This document shows positions 1 through 9,516 of a stretch of DNA of 64,000 nt, piece after piece. The notes under the pieces were generated by a model that ran no database searches, had not been told where the DNA came from, and saw nothing but the letters and a program-made list of their open reading frames with translations. The first letter of the stretch is position 1, and every line of letters starts with the position of its first letter. The DNA comes from Paenibacillus_E allorhizoplanae. Its GTDB lineage: Bacteria; Bacillota; Bacilli; Paenibacillales; NBRC-103111. The DNA lies in NCBI RefSeq assembly GCF_927798215.1, contig NZ_CAKMMW010000019.1:103391-167390 (forward strand). Direction: 5' to 3'. Both the position numbers and the translations under genes were made by a program.

Positions 1-477
1 TTCTCCAGTGAGTTTGGTGACCCCGTATGGCGAGAGCGGCACCGTCGTAGATGCCTCATTCACTTGATTCGTTTTTTCGCCATATACGGAGGATGTCGAT
101 GCATACACGATTTTACTGACGGGATAAGTACGACAACCTTCAAGTAGTCTTTGCGTAGCTTCGATGTTATTGGTGACGTAGGTTTTGAAATCCTCTCCCC
201 AGCTAGAACGCACGCCAGGCATTCCAGCCAAGTGGTAGACAACATCTACACCAGGAAGAATCTCCGACCACGGAACATGCAACAGATCCTGATTAATGAA
301 AGTGAATCGAGCATGTGGCAGTAAATAACGAAGGTTATATTCCCTTACCAGAACAGGGGTTGGTGATTTCTGAACAAAAGCATCCAATCCAATGACTTCG
401 TTGCTAGGATCCTGGAGAAGTTTTTCACAAAGATGAGATCCGATAAACCCAGCTGCGCCTGTGACGAGTATTTTCAT
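1..477 (-). CDS. NAD-dependent sugar epimerase/dehydratase (3' end outside window)
   Basis: The frame starts with ATG at 477 behind a GGAGGT ribosome-binding site and runs off the left edge after 159 codons. It opens with a Rossmann nucleotide-binding motif (MKILVTGAAGFIGSHL, GxxGxxG) and contains the STSSVYG segment and YGVTK, which is the YxxxK catalytic pair of extended short-chain dehydrogenases. This family converts nucleotide sugars, for example UDP-glucose/galactose or UDP-glucuronate/galacturonate. It lies 27 bp downstream of UDP-glucose dehydrogenase in the same direction, so a UDP-uronic acid or UDP-sugar 4-epimerase is the likely role. The exact substrate cannot be read from the visible part. 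Confidence 0.88.
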   Translation of the reverse strand, partial: MKILVTGAAGFIGSHLCEKLLQDPSNEVIGLDAFVQKSPTPVLVREYNLRYLLPHARFTFINQDLLHVPWSEILPGVDVVYHLAGMPGVRSSWGEDFKTYVTNNIEATQRLLEGCRTYPVSKIVYASTSSVYGEKTNQVNEASTTVPLSPYGVTKLTGE

Positions 478-504
478 ACCAGTAAACCTCCAATCTTAGA
501 GCGA

Positions 505-1797
505 TTATCTATTTCCAATGCCATAGTAAGCATAGCCTAGCTTGGTCATTTCTTTGCCGACCAGTGTATTTCTTCCATCAAAAATATAATAATCTTTCAT
601 AAGTGCTCTTAACTGCTGCCAATCTGCCTCCCGATACACTTTCCATTCTGAGCAAAGGATGACTGCGTCGCACTGCTGCAATGTGATGGCAAGTGTTTCG
701 AATTGTTGTGTCGTATCCGAGCGAAGTGCTTCAGGCAGCTTGGCAATGGGATCGTGAACTCTGAGGTTCACTTTCTTATACTGTAGTTGTTGAATAATGG
801 ATAGCGCGGGTGCTTCCCTTAAATCATCCGTATTCGGTTTAAAGGAAATGCCGAGAATGGCAATGGTTTTGCCTCTGAATCCACCTAGCTTTTGTTCCCA
901 TATGTTCAAAAAGTGTGAAGATTGAGAGTTGTTGACAGCAACAACTTGTTCAAGGATGCTCAGCTCAACTTGTTGCTCTTTCGCTGTATATAAGAGAGCC
1001 ATACTGTCTTTCGGGAAGCAAGAGCCGCCATAACCGATCCCAGCTTTTAGGAAATGGGGACCTATTCGTTGATCCATTCCCATTCCTTTGGTGACATCGG
1101 TAACATTGACCTCCAACGATTCGCAGAGTCTTGCTAATTCATTGACATAAGAAATTTTAGTTGCCAAGAAAGCATTCGATGCATATTTGATCAATTCCGC
1201 TGTTCGAGGTTTGGTCACAAAAATGGGGGCTTTTATGCTGTCATATAAGGATTGAATGACATTTGCTGCTTGCTCATTATCGCTTCCAATAATTATGCGA
1301 TCGGGATTCAAAGAATCAAACAAGGCACTGCCCTCCCGAAGAAACTCGGGGTTAGAAACAACATCGAAGGGGTGGGGATAGACTTGAGATTCTTTGACCC
1401 ACTCGACTAATTTACGATTTGTGTCTATAGGAACTGTGCTTTTCACAGTAATAATTTTATAGTCATTCATGTAAGTGCCAATACTTTGGGCGGCCCCACG
1501 AACAGCCTGAAGATCAGCGCTTCCATCTTTATCGGAGGGAGTACCGACACATATGAAAATAATGTTATTCTCACGAATCCCCTTTTCTGAGGAGGATATA
1601 AAATTGATTTTACCAGTTGCAATATGTTTTTTTAATAACTGATCCAGTCCTGGTTCATAAAAGGATAATTTACCTTCTGACAATGCTTGAATTTTTATAG
1701 TATCCGTATCTAACCCCGTAACTTGCCAGCCGAGTTCTGCAAATACCAATCCAGTTGTAACGCCTACATATCCCATACCCATAATTAATATGTTCAT
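505..1797 (-). CDS. ugd: UDP-glucose 6-dehydrogenase
   Basis: This protein of 430 residues has the usual family length. It oxidises UDP-glucose to UDP-glucuronate with two NAD+ in the cytoplasm. Visible signatures are the N-terminal NAD motif GMGYVG (7-12), the VGTPS segment near 84-88, NPEFLREG (149-156), and the catalytic GYGGSCFPKD with Cys260. The ATG at 1797 overlaps the stop of the upstream nucleotidyltransferase by 4 bp, which indicates translational coupling. An epimerase follows 27 bp downstream, so the three genes look like one operon supplying activated uronic acids for a surface polysaccharide. TuaD-type enzymes are the closest well-known relatives. Confidence 0.95.
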   Translation of the reverse strand: MNILIMGMGYVGVTTGLVFAELGWQVTGLDTDTIKIQALSEGKLSFYEPGLDQLLKKHIATGKINFISSSEKGIRENNIIFICVGTPSDKDGSADLQAVRGAAQSIGTYMNDYKIITVKSTVPIDTNRKLVEWVKESQVYPHPFDVVSNPEFLREGSALFDSLNPDRIIIGSDNEQAANVIQSLYDSIKAPIFVTKPRTAELIKYASNAFLATKISYVNELARLCESLEVNVTDVTKGMGMDQRIGPHFLKAGIGYGGSCFPKDSMALLYTAKEQQVELSILEQVVAVNNSQSSHFLNIWEQKLGGFRGKTIAILGISFKPNTDDLREAPALSIIQQLQYKKVNLRVHDPIAKLPEALRSDTTQQFETLAITLQQCDAVILCSEWKVYREADWQQLRALMKDYYIFDGRNTLVGKEMTKLGYAYYGIGNR

Positions 1798-2783
1798 TTT
1801 CCTGACCCTCCGTCTTTTTGCACAAACACCGACTGTGGACTGATAATCGAGTTCGTCATTGGATAGTGGTTAGGATTAAGAATGGCGTACTCTAACAAAA
1901 TGCTGTGTTCTAATATACAACTTTCAAGTCTGACATTGGGACCGATCGTCACGTAAGGCCCGATCACACAATTAATCAATTCTGCGCTAGGGTCGATGCA
2001 CACAGGTGGGATTATAGTAGTTCCTGGGTATTCTGATTCTGATGGAGTCTTTAACAAACCTTCCTCCTCTAGCTGCTTTAGCATCCATCTATTCGCTTCT
2101 AGCCAGCCTTCCATAGTTCCAACATCGGAGAAGTTTTTATCAGTCGTTTGATAGGCCACCGAATATTGTTGATGAATCAGCCACTGAATGGCATCTGTAA
2201 TTTCGTATTCGCCTCTGGCGGAGGGACTGATCGCACGTACAGCTTTAAATATACTTGGTTTAAACGCATAACTCCCCAGAACCGCAAGATCCGACTTGGG
2301 TTCTGAAGGCTTTTCTTCCAGACCAATAATTCGATCTTTATTCACTTCGGCAATTCCAAATTGCTTTGGATTCATCACTTTTCTTAGAAGAATCGCTGCT
2401 TCATGGTTATCATGTGTAATGGCGTGACATAAGCCTTGAAGATCTTGGGTAATCAAATTATCCCCAAGAAGCAGTATGAAGGGTTCGTTATTCATGAATG
2501 ACTCGGCGTGTTTTACAGCGTCTGAAATACCCAAAGGATTAATTTGAAAAATATATGTGATGTTTACATTCCACCTTTCGCCAGCACCTACTTCATCCAT
2601 AAACATGGGATGAAGGTTGGGCCGTATTACAATTCCGATCTCGTCGATGCCTAATTCCACTAGCTTTTCAATACCATAATGAATTAAGGGTTTATTCGCC
2701 ACTGGAAGCAGACCTTTAGGTTTTATATTGGTAAAAGGTTGGAGTCTAGTACCTTTGCCTGCACAGAGAATTAATCCTTTCAT
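1794..2783 (-). CDS. Nucleotidyltransferase, RmlA long-form type (sugar-1-phosphate activation)
   Basis: The 329-residue protein starts MKGLILCAGKGTRL, the nucleotide-binding motif of sugar-phosphate nucleotidyltransferases, followed by PKGLLPVANKP, LLLGDN (metal/nucleotide site) and EEKP (sugar-phosphate site). The last ~80 residues (VIGPYVTIGPNV) resemble a left-handed beta-helix, as in the long RmlA form, and not GalU. The enzyme joins a sugar-1-phosphate to dTTP or UTP. The start is fixed by AAGGAGG 9 bp upstream of ATG 2783. It is the first gene of the operon with ugd. Whether it makes dTDP-glucose or UDP-glucose is not decided by sequence reading; the ugd neighbour favours UDP-glucose. 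Confidence 0.85.
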   Translation of the reverse strand: MKGLILCAGKGTRLQPFTNIKPKGLLPVANKPLIHYGIEKLVELGIDEIGIVIRPNLHPMFMDEVGAGERWNVNITYIFQINPLGISDAVKHAESFMNNEPFILLLGDNLITQDLQGLCHAITHDNHEAAILLRKVMNPKQFGIAEVNKDRIIGLEEKPSEPKSDLAVLGSYAFKPSIFKAVRAISPSARGEYEITDAIQWLIHQQYSVAYQTTDKNFSDVGTMEGWLEANRWMLKQLEEEGLLKTPSESEYPGTTIIPPVCIDPSAELINCVIGPYVTIGPNVRLESCILEHSILLEYAILNPNHYPMTNSIISPQSVFVQKDGGSGK

Positions 2784-3021
2784 AAGCTTTTACCTCCTTG
2801 TCTATATGAAGACATTATTAATTTATGATGAAGAAATATGAAATGTTAGGGCTATTCACAGGGAAAATAAGCTGATATGTATACGTTTTATAGGAAATCT
2901 TCTAGGGGACAAACATAATCCGCCAATCTACTCTATCAAGAGCCTAAGCATGAGGTAGGAAATATCATAGTATACATGGAGACATTAAAGTTTCTAATTT
3001 ATGGCGAGGGGAATGATTTTT
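2784..3021. promoter_or_regulatory. Divergent intergenic region between the nucleotide-sugar operon and the acidic protein gene
   Basis: This stretch separates two divergent units and should hold both promoters. At 2966-2974 the + strand reads CATAGTATA, which fits the CATAnnnTA -10 pattern of mother-cell sigma factors E/K. The matching -35 element is not clear, so this is only a hint of sporulation control of the acidic gene. Confidence 0.3.
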
Positions 3022-3384
<363 letters not shown>

Positions 3385-3459
3385 ATCGTAGAATTTAACT
3401 TATATCAAAGAGATTTGGTCAAGTAAGTAGACTGCTTATTATTTGCTTGAATCATTCAT

Positions 3460-3532
3460 GGAAAACCTCTTACTCTTGTTATGGCTTCTGCTAGTTTCGC
3501 AGAGGATCCATTCTCGTAGAAGAGGTTTTTCC
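3460..3532 (+). terminator. Possible terminator after the acidic protein gene
   Basis: GGAAAACCTCTT pairs with AAGAGGTTTTTCC; the right arm contains a T run. The loop is long (about 48 nt), which weakens the call. Confidence 0.35.
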
Positions 3533-3589
3533 TGTAAAATAGGTTAAGCAGCTAATTCGCCTTGCTCTGAGACTCCAGGCAAACAAATG

Positions 3590-3628
3590 GGCTGTCCCTA
3601 AGTAGAAGTATCTACTTTTGGGACAGCC
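3590..3628. terminator. Strong hairpin between convergent genes
   Basis: GGCTGTCCC / GGGACAGCC form the outer stem, continuing inward with AAGTAGA / TCTACTT around an AGTA loop. There is no clear T tail on either strand. Related GGCTGT..AAGTAGA hairpins occur at 27371 and 38611, where a T tail is present. Confidence 0.5.
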
Positions 3629-3661
3629 AGTTAAGTTAACTAACAATCTCCATGTTTGTAC

Positions 3662-4804
3662 TTATCGTTGTTCCCAAACGGCAAGAATTTCCTGAGCAAC
3701 ACGTTCCCATGGGAAGTTTTGTTCTGCCAATCTTCGTCCGTTAAGTCCCATATGTCGTGCATGGTTCATATCAGACAATAACGAATTTAGTTTTTGTGCA
3801 TATTCGCTCGGGTCTTCAGGGTTATTGATGAGTATTCCGTTATTATTCTTTACTATCTCTGGATTGCCACCTCTTGCTGTTGTAAGGAAGGGCAATCCAG
3901 CGGCCATCGCTTCATAATGCACACGTGCTAACGGTTCCTGCCAAATAGATGTACAAACAAAAACATCTCCTGCGCAGAACCAGCGGTGAACATCTTGCGC
4001 TTGAACATAGCCGGTTGTAATGACTGGCAGAGGTGAGCGCACGGCAAGTGCTCTGACGTAAGCGACATAGTCACTTACCGAGTTATCGCTGAACCAGGCA
4101 CCACCGACAACAACGAGTACAGCATCAGGATGATTGATTTGAGACATTGCACGTACCAGCACATGGGGGCCTTTATTGCGAGTTAGCCTCCCCACAAACA
4201 AAATGACTTTCTTATTGGATAGGTTGTGTTCTGCTCTAAGGCTCTCCCGAGCACTTCGTGCACTTTCTGACTCCATCCAAGGAGCAAATCTATTCAAGTC
4301 AACGCCGGAATATATCGGTTTAATTTTATTAGCTGCATGGGGATAGTAATCACAGATAGCTGTTCCGATATACTGACTAATGGTGATAATACGCTCAGTT
4401 TGCTCGATAACTTTATTCCCCTCGGCAAGGTCAATCTTAAAGGGATTGAACATATCGTTATGCATACTTAGAATAATCCGTGATGTAGGTGCAACTTCCC
4501 TCACAGGAAGGACTAGTAAAGGGCGGTTGAAAATTTGAATAATATCATAATGTTCCGACGTATTTTGTAGAAATTGGACAACTCCCGCAGCGTAAGCTTC
4601 AAGTAGACCATGTGATTCCACACGAACATAGTGGATACCATTCGTGACTTCATCGTTTGGTAAAGCAGGGTCCGTTCTACCTAAAATGGTAATTCTGTGA
4701 TGTTTACTTAGTAGCGAAGCCACACCGTCAATATAGGTTTGGATTGCTCCCCCACGAATGTTGGGGACAGGCAGCTTTTCTGTACAAATCATCAGAATGT
4801 TCAC
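3662..4804 (-). CDS. Glycosyltransferase family 4, CotSA-like
   Basis: This 380-residue GT-B protein starts with GTG at 4804 behind AAAGGAAG. It shows the GRLTRNKG donor-domain entry (205-212) and the GT4 nucleotide-sugar E-x7-E motif in EPLARVHYEAMAAGLP (Glu290/Glu298). Such retaining enzymes transfer sugars from nucleotide donors. The gene lies 19 bp downstream of a CotS-like gene, the same pairing as cotSA and cotS of Bacillus subtilis, where both products are spore-coat proteins. That synteny supports a spore-coat role. Substrate unknown. Confidence 0.85.
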   Translation of the reverse strand: MNILMICTEKLPVPNIRGGAIQTYIDGVASLLSKHHRITILGRTDPALPNDEVTNGIHYVRVESHGLLEAYAAGVVQFLQNTSEHYDIIQIFNRPLLVLPVREVAPTSRIILSMHNDMFNPFKIDLAEGNKVIEQTERIITISQYIGTAICDYYPHAANKIKPIYSGVDLNRFAPWMESESARSARESLRAEHNLSNKKVILFVGRLTRNKGPHVLVRAMSQINHPDAVLVVVGGAWFSDNSVSDYVAYVRALAVRSPLPVITTGYVQAQDVHRWFCAGDVFVCTSIWQEPLARVHYEAMAAGLPFLTTARGGNPEIVKNNNGILINNPEDPSEYAQKLNSLLSDMNHARHMGLNGRRLAEQNFPWERVAQEILAVWEQR

Positions 4805-4823
4805 AAGTTAACAGCTTCCTTTC

Positions 4824-6905
4824 TCAAGCAGTCCTTTTTCTAGGTGGAATCTGCCTTTTTTTCCACGGCGGCGGTACATTCATATTCGATCGTGGTTGTT
4901 GTGTTTTATTCATCGTTGGCTTGACTGCACGTTTAATTGGCTTCTTAAGTCCCAGTTTACGTTTCATTTGTTTCTTAAGAGGTCGTCGTATTGACTTTAC
5001 TTTTTTCTTAGCACGCCATGTTTTGTAACCCCAGATAATCTTTATACCTGTGACGCGCTTCCATTGGGTGAGTCTCTTTAGTTTTCTGCGTCTTAGATAT
5101 CGGGTTTTCTTGATGATTCTGGTTTTCTTCAATACGCGCCGCTTTCTTGGAACACGGAGTTTAAATCGCTTCCGTCCACTAGCAGGGATGAGAGCTGGGG
5201 CAGGTATTGAGATTGGAGGCACAGTAACAGCAGCAGGATCTCCTGCAGATACAGTTTCTGGTGTAACTGGCATCGAGACAGGTTCAGATACAGCTGGCGT
5301 TTTGGCGTAGTCACTTTTTGGTTTACGTGTAGAAGGAATAGTGACTGCAACAGGCTCTTGGATATAGGGTACGGGGAGGACTTTCTCATCGACTGGTTTC
5401 TTGCCATAAACAGGTTCTGCTACTTCAGGTAACTCAGCATAAACAGGCTCTGCTACTTTAGGTAACTCAGCATAAACAGGCTCTGCTGCTTTAGGTAACT
5501 CAGCATAAACAGGCTCTGCTACTTCAGGTAACTCAGCATAAACAGGCTCTGCTACTTCAGGTAACTCAGCATAAACAGGTTCTGCTGCTTCAGGTAACTC
5601 AGCATAAACAGGTTCTGGCTCAAGTGGAATTGGCATGATCTCTTCAACAGCAGGCGTAGCAGGTGTTATAGGCGTAACCGGTGTAACAGGTGTTGCAGGC
5701 GTATCGGAATAAATAGGAGTCAACACATCGCCAGGAAGAATAACTGCAGGATTTTGTAAGGTCGGTTTGACATAATCCGCTGAGTAGTCTCCAGCAGGGT
5801 AATTCGCCTTATCTTTTTCAAGCTCCGTTAATGCTTGCCATTTACTTGCTTCAGTAGTCATGACTCTTTGAAGAATTGAAGCAAGTTCAGTGTCAAGGAA
5901 TACTTGCGGATCAAACACGATTTCTTTGACATGCTTATAAAATTCATTAGGAAAAGCCATATCGATCCACAAGATTTCGAAGGTTTCTTGATCAAGAGGA
6001 TTAGCACGATGGTAAGCGTCAATCATGCCACGAATCCATGTTAAATCCCACACACCCATATCATCCATGGTACTTGTGATCAATTTACGTAAATCACGTA
6101 TAGGCAAATCGTAGGAAACGCCGTCTAAGTCGATGACCCAGATGCCGCCAGGTCCCATTTGACCGTTCGACCATCCGAAATCTTGATGGGCAAGTCCCCA
6201 GTGGGGTTCACCCTTGGCTAACATCGCGTGGTAAGGGGAGTTTTGGAAACGAAGGTACATGTCGTTAGCCTGCCGCTTGAATTCCTCAATGACGGCAAGT
6301 AAGCTTGCGCTTGCAGCGGTTTCAGAGTAAGCCTGAGCGATATCTTGAAACCATCCGATTTTGGCGATTATTTTTTCGTAATATTTGCCCCAGCCGTAGA
6401 TGCGTGAGGATTTCTCCGAACCGCTAGGAGGGACATAACCCCTTGAGTTTTTGTGGAATTCCCCTAAGCCAAAGCACAGCTGAGAAGCTCCCTCTAGGTC
6501 GATTTTTGATACGGGCACCAGGGGTTCAATCCAGTCTGTTACGATCCAGAGCTTACCACCTGCTTCAACGTAGTAATGGCCTTCTTTCGTAGGGATAAAA
6601 GATGGAACCCTGTGACCTAAACCAGACATGTAGGCTTGAGCACCAACGCTGAAAAGACTTCTTCTAGGTCGTCTGTGCAAACATTTAATACTAAGATTGC
6701 CCTTACTTGTGCCGATTTTCCAAATAGCTCCGCCTTTATCTGGCTTGGAGGTAATCAGGAGCATATCATTGACTTGAAAGTCATAATGTCCCAAGACCTC
6801 TCGTGCCAGCATCTCTAAACCAGGAGGAACATACATGTTAGCAACGACACCTGGATCCAAGACATCATTTATCCAGGGTACGACTTGATAATTTTCCACC
6901 ACCAT
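4824..6905 (-). CDS. CotS-family spore-coat kinase-like protein with PVYAELP repeats and basic tail
   Basis: Residues 1-350 look like the CotS/aminoglycoside-phosphotransferase fold: HQDFGWSN near 240-248 (catalytic loop) and VIDLDGV near 258-264 (metal site). CotS proteins are usually about 350 residues, and this one is nearly twice that. The extra half contains TPVTP repeats, six copies of PVYAELP[EK]xAE plus a degenerate seventh (about 430-505), then a region very rich in Lys/Arg (about 580-690). ATG 6905 or GTG 6908 could start it. The basic, repetitive tail suggests binding to an acidic partner or to polysaccharide; that is inference. It heads an operon with the CotSA-like gene. Confidence 0.82.
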   Translation of the reverse strand: MVVENYQVVPWINDVLDPGVVANMYVPPGLEMLAREVLGHYDFQVNDMLLITSKPDKGGAIWKIGTSKGNLSIKCLHRRPRRSLFSVGAQAYMSGLGHRVPSFIPTKEGHYYVEAGGKLWIVTDWIEPLVPVSKIDLEGASQLCFGLGEFHKNSRGYVPPSGSEKSSRIYGWGKYYEKIIAKIGWFQDIAQAYSETAASASLLAVIEEFKRQANDMYLRFQNSPYHAMLAKGEPHWGLAHQDFGWSNGQMGPGGIWVIDLDGVSYDLPIRDLRKLITSTMDDMGVWDLTWIRGMIDAYHRANPLDQETFEILWIDMAFPNEFYKHVKEIVFDPQVFLDTELASILQRVMTTEASKWQALTELEKDKANYPAGDYSADYVKPTLQNPAVILPGDVLTPIYSDTPATPVTPVTPITPATPAVEEIMPIPLEPEPVYAELPEAAEPVYAELPEVAEPVYAELPEVAEPVYAELPKAAEPVYAELPKVAEPVYAELPEVAEPVYGKKPVDEKVLPVPYIQEPVAVTIPSTRKPKSDYAKTPAVSEPVSMPVTPETVSAGDPAAVTVPPISIPAPALIPASGRKRFKLRVPRKRRVLKKTRIIKKTRYLRRRKLKRLTQWKRVTGIKIIWGYKTWRAKKKVKSIRRPLKKQMKRKLGLKKPIKRAVKPTMNKTQQPRSNMNVPPPWKKRQIPPRKRTA
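5405..5618 (-). repeat. 33-bp in-frame tandem repeat inside the CotS-like gene
   Basis: Units begin at 5405, 5438, 5471, 5504, 5537, 5570 and 5603 with an exact 33-bp period, coding the 11-residue unit PVYAELP[EK][AV]AE. Copies differ mainly at one Glu/Lys and one Ala/Val position. The exact period suggests recent expansion. Confidence 0.92.
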
Positions 6906-7150
6906 CACTCCATCACGTATTTTAAAGTGAATTGTACGTTCTAAGCCCTTACAAATGTTGCGAAATTGCTAATATGATCCACTTTTGTACCTCTTCGAAC
7001 TACTGTGAAACGAAAGTTCACCTCACATAAACCAGTTTAGGTTTATCTAATTCTATGCATATGTCATTAGGTGAATGGTTGATATGTACAAGAGTGGAAC
7101 TTCATGAAAAACGAATAGACTTCTGTATACTTTTTTACAAAAAATAGGAA

Positions 7151-7203
7151 TTGACATGAAACCAAATGGTTGTATATAATGAAAAACGAAACCAAAAGGT
7201 TTC
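7151..7203 (+). promoter_or_regulatory. SigA-type promoter with duplicated operator before the DUF1761-like gene
   Basis: TTGACA (7151-7156) and TATAAT (7175-7180) are 18 bp apart. Two related inverted repeats follow the pattern GAAACC-AAAw-GGTT: 7158-7173 inside the promoter spacer and 7188-7203 just downstream, the latter being GAAACC/GGTTTC exactly. A repressor sitting on both would block transcription. No regulator gene is adjacent. The rest of the 6906-7237 gap shows nothing further. Confidence 0.7.
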
Positions 7204-7237
7204 ATATAACTACATACGGGTAAAGAGGAGATTGAAA

Positions 7238-7684
7238 ATGTTATTTCAAGAAATTAATTATTGGGCCGTATTCGTTACGGGGATTTTATCCTTAGTGTTA
7301 GGTTTTCTTTGGATGGCTGTTATATGGGCCAAACCTTATCAGAAGCACATGTACGGCAAGGGAGAACAAACTAATCTTAACGTAAGTAAAGCGGATAAAA
7401 TTCAGTCTTTTGTGATTTATATTCTTGTATCTTTCATAACTTCCATTGCATTTGCAGGTTGTTTAGAGCTTTGGAAAACAGGTGGACAAGCATTTGGTTA
7501 TGATGGCGATAGCTTAATGAATGCTTTTTGGTTCACAATGCTACTAGCAGCAGGTTACACGCTTCCGTTTACAGTTGGTAAAAAGGTTTGGCAGTTCAAA
7601 AGTTGGCTAGTCGTGGCTGTAGACACTTCTTATGAGATCGTTCGCTTTACGATGCTATTGCTTGTATTCTGGTTCTGGGTGTAA
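7238..7684 (+). CDS. Small membrane protein, DUF1761-like
   Basis: ATG 7238 follows AAGAGGAG with good spacing, giving 148 residues; the longer open frame from 7166 includes the promoter and is unlikely. About four hydrophobic segments are visible (near 8-30, 55-75, 93-110, 125-147). The early N-terminal pattern NYWAVFVTGILSLVLGFLWMAVIW and the overall layout fit the DUF1761 family of unknown function. Probably in the cytoplasmic membrane. Monocistronic, controlled by the duplicated operator upstream. Confidence 0.75.
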   Translation: MLFQEINYWAVFVTGILSLVLGFLWMAVIWAKPYQKHMYGKGEQTNLNVSKADKIQSFVIYILVSFITSIAFAGCLELWKTGGQAFGYDGDSLMNAFWFTMLLAAGYTLPFTVGKKVWQFKSWLVVAVDTSYEIVRFTMLLLVFWFWV

Positions 7685-7800
7685 GAAAGGTAAGAACCTG
7701 AAGATACGCTAACTTCTTCTAAGCTTACGATAAGCCTCCGGATCCTATTTCAGGATATAGTTAGTGTGTAGATAAGATCACACTTTCAGGAGGGGCTACA

Positions 7801-8547
7801 ATGAGTAAATTAACAAGTAAATTAACACAAGAAGAAGTCGCATTTTATAAAAAGAATGGGTATTTTCTTTATGAGAAGCAAGTATTCTCCCCAGAGAAAT
7901 TAGCCGAATTAACGGGGCTGTTTGAAGATCAACTGAAGCAAAAAGGCAGTAAACTATCAGATGAGTTAGACACACCGCATTTCCGTGAAGAACGTCTTTT
8001 ACAATTTCTTTTAGCAGATGAAGTATTGGATCTCGTTGAGCCAATTATCGGACCTAATATTGGTTTGTGGTCTTCCCATTTTATATGCAAGGATCCGTTC
8101 GTTGGACGAGCGACGCCATGGCATGAGGATTCTGCTTATTGGAAGGGCCGCGTTAGTAACTTCGATAATATCATTACGATTTGGTTAGCCATCGATAATA
8201 GCACGAAGGAAAATGGGTGTATGCAAGTTATTCCCGGCACACACAACAATGGGTTCTCCGAATATGAGAAAGTAGACGGTGAGAAGAATCTCTTTAGCAC
8301 GCAGATTAAAAATATGGACACATCGACTGCTGTTCATTTTGAACTGCAAAGAGGTCAATGCTCCTTGCATGATTCACGAATTATTCATGGCGCGGATCCA
8401 AACAAAAGCGAATTCCGTCGCTGCGGCTACACGATGCGCTATTTCTCTACGGATACGAAGGTCTACGCGGATAAAAATCCAAACTTCAAAGTTTGGCTTG
8501 CTCGTGGTAAAGATTTAGCAGGAAATATTTATGCGAACGTAAAGTAG
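7801..8547 (+). CDS. Phytanoyl-CoA dioxygenase (PhyH) family protein 1
   Basis: This 248-residue protein belongs to the Fe(II)/2-oxoglutarate-dependent PhyH family. The HxD part of the iron facial triad is in PWHEDSAYW (His108, Asp110), the distal His is in IIHGADPN (His196), and an Arg follows at about 206-207 for 2-oxoglutarate. The NGCMQVIPGTH segment is also typical. Such enzymes hydroxylate small organic substrates; the substrate here is unknown. An AGGAGGGGC site precedes ATG 7801. An AraC regulator follows 65 bp downstream in the same direction, suggesting co-control. Confidence 0.9.
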   Translation: MSKLTSKLTQEEVAFYKKNGYFLYEKQVFSPEKLAELTGLFEDQLKQKGSKLSDELDTPHFREERLLQFLLADEVLDLVEPIIGPNIGLWSSHFICKDPFVGRATPWHEDSAYWKGRVSNFDNIITIWLAIDNSTKENGCMQVIPGTHNNGFSEYEKVDGEKNLFSTQIKNMDTSTAVHFELQRGQCSLHDSRIIHGADPNKSEFRRCGYTMRYFSTDTKVYADKNPNFKVWLARGKDLAGNIYANVK

Positions 8548-8612
8548 AAGGGATTTAGGCTTCATTCATGGAAATCTTATGATAAACGAAACATGGAATG
8601 AGGAGGACTTGG

Positions 8613-9449
8613 ATGAAAAAGCAACCTGTTAGACTTACGAATGAACAATTTATTCAACCTGCCTCCTCCTTTCAAATTTACTTTCAGTATATTAATACGC
8701 ATCATGAACTACATTGGCACGAATTCTATGAGCTTTGTTTTGTGGTTCGAGGCAGAGGTATGAATATTGTGAATGGAACAGAGCATGAGCTGCGGAAAGG
8801 CAGTTTGTTCCTATTAACTCCCGCGGATTTCCATGAAATTTATTCGTATCCGAATGAGCCCATGGAGCTGTATAATCTAGTGTTTGATGAGGAATTGCTG
8901 GATCAAGAACTACGAGAGTTCATGTTTGGGCAAGTTGCGGAATATATGGTAGATCTGAACGAGACGCATCATGAGATTATAGAGTCCGAGTTTCAGCTGA
9001 TACGCGATGAGGTTCAAATGAAGAAGCCAGGACATTCTATTCTGATCAAAGGAGCTTTCGAGCGAATCCTTTTGTATTTATTTCGAACTTACCAAGAACG
9101 TAATGATCAGCCTGAATGGCAGGCCACGCCGTCTCAGTCCTCAACGCTACAGCGAGCGCTTGTTTATATGCATCATCATTTTCGGGAAGAACTTCGGTTG
9201 GAGGATGCTGCCAAGCAAGCTGGATTGGCACCGAATTATTTTAGTCTCGTTTTTCACAAAATGACCGGCATTTCGTTCCAAATCTACTTGCAAGGGCTAC
9301 GGTTGCAATTTGCCAAATCACTTCTGCAAGCCTCGGACATTCCAATTACTGAAATTTGCTTCGCCTCAGGCTTCAACACATTAACGCATTTCGAGAGAGC
9401 GTTTAAGCAGAAATACGGAAGCTCACCGCGAACCTTCCGTTCGAACTAA
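8613..9449 (+). CDS. AraC-family transcriptional regulator 1
   Basis: ATG 8613 lies behind GAGGAGG; the upstream in-frame start is not supported. The 278-residue protein has an N-terminal cupin-like sensor (HELHWHEFYELCFVVRGRG, near 30-50) and a C-terminal double helix-turn-helix (RALVYMHHHFREELRLEDAA onward, second HTH with ITEICFASGFNTLTHFERAFKQKYGSSPRTFR). One-component regulators of this type respond to sugars or related small molecules. It follows the PhyH gene and is the likely regulator of that unit. Confidence 0.93.
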   Translation: MKKQPVRLTNEQFIQPASSFQIYFQYINTHHELHWHEFYELCFVVRGRGMNIVNGTEHELRKGSLFLLTPADFHEIYSYPNEPMELYNLVFDEELLDQELREFMFGQVAEYMVDLNETHHEIIESEFQLIRDEVQMKKPGHSILIKGAFERILLYLFRTYQERNDQPEWQATPSQSSTLQRALVYMHHHFREELRLEDAAKQAGLAPNYFSLVFHKMTGISFQIYLQGLRLQFAKSLLQASDIPITEICFASGFNTLTHFERAFKQKYGSSPRTFRSN

Positions 9450-9516
9450 AGGTGTGTGTTGCTCTCCAGATGTGTATAATAGATGTATCTAATTTACACA
9501 AAGGGGACAACTTCTC

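Noticed and set aside
5050..5407. Overlapping frames in the CotS-like tail region
   Set aside because: They follow from the repetitive, basic-rich composition of the main frame and have no start signals.
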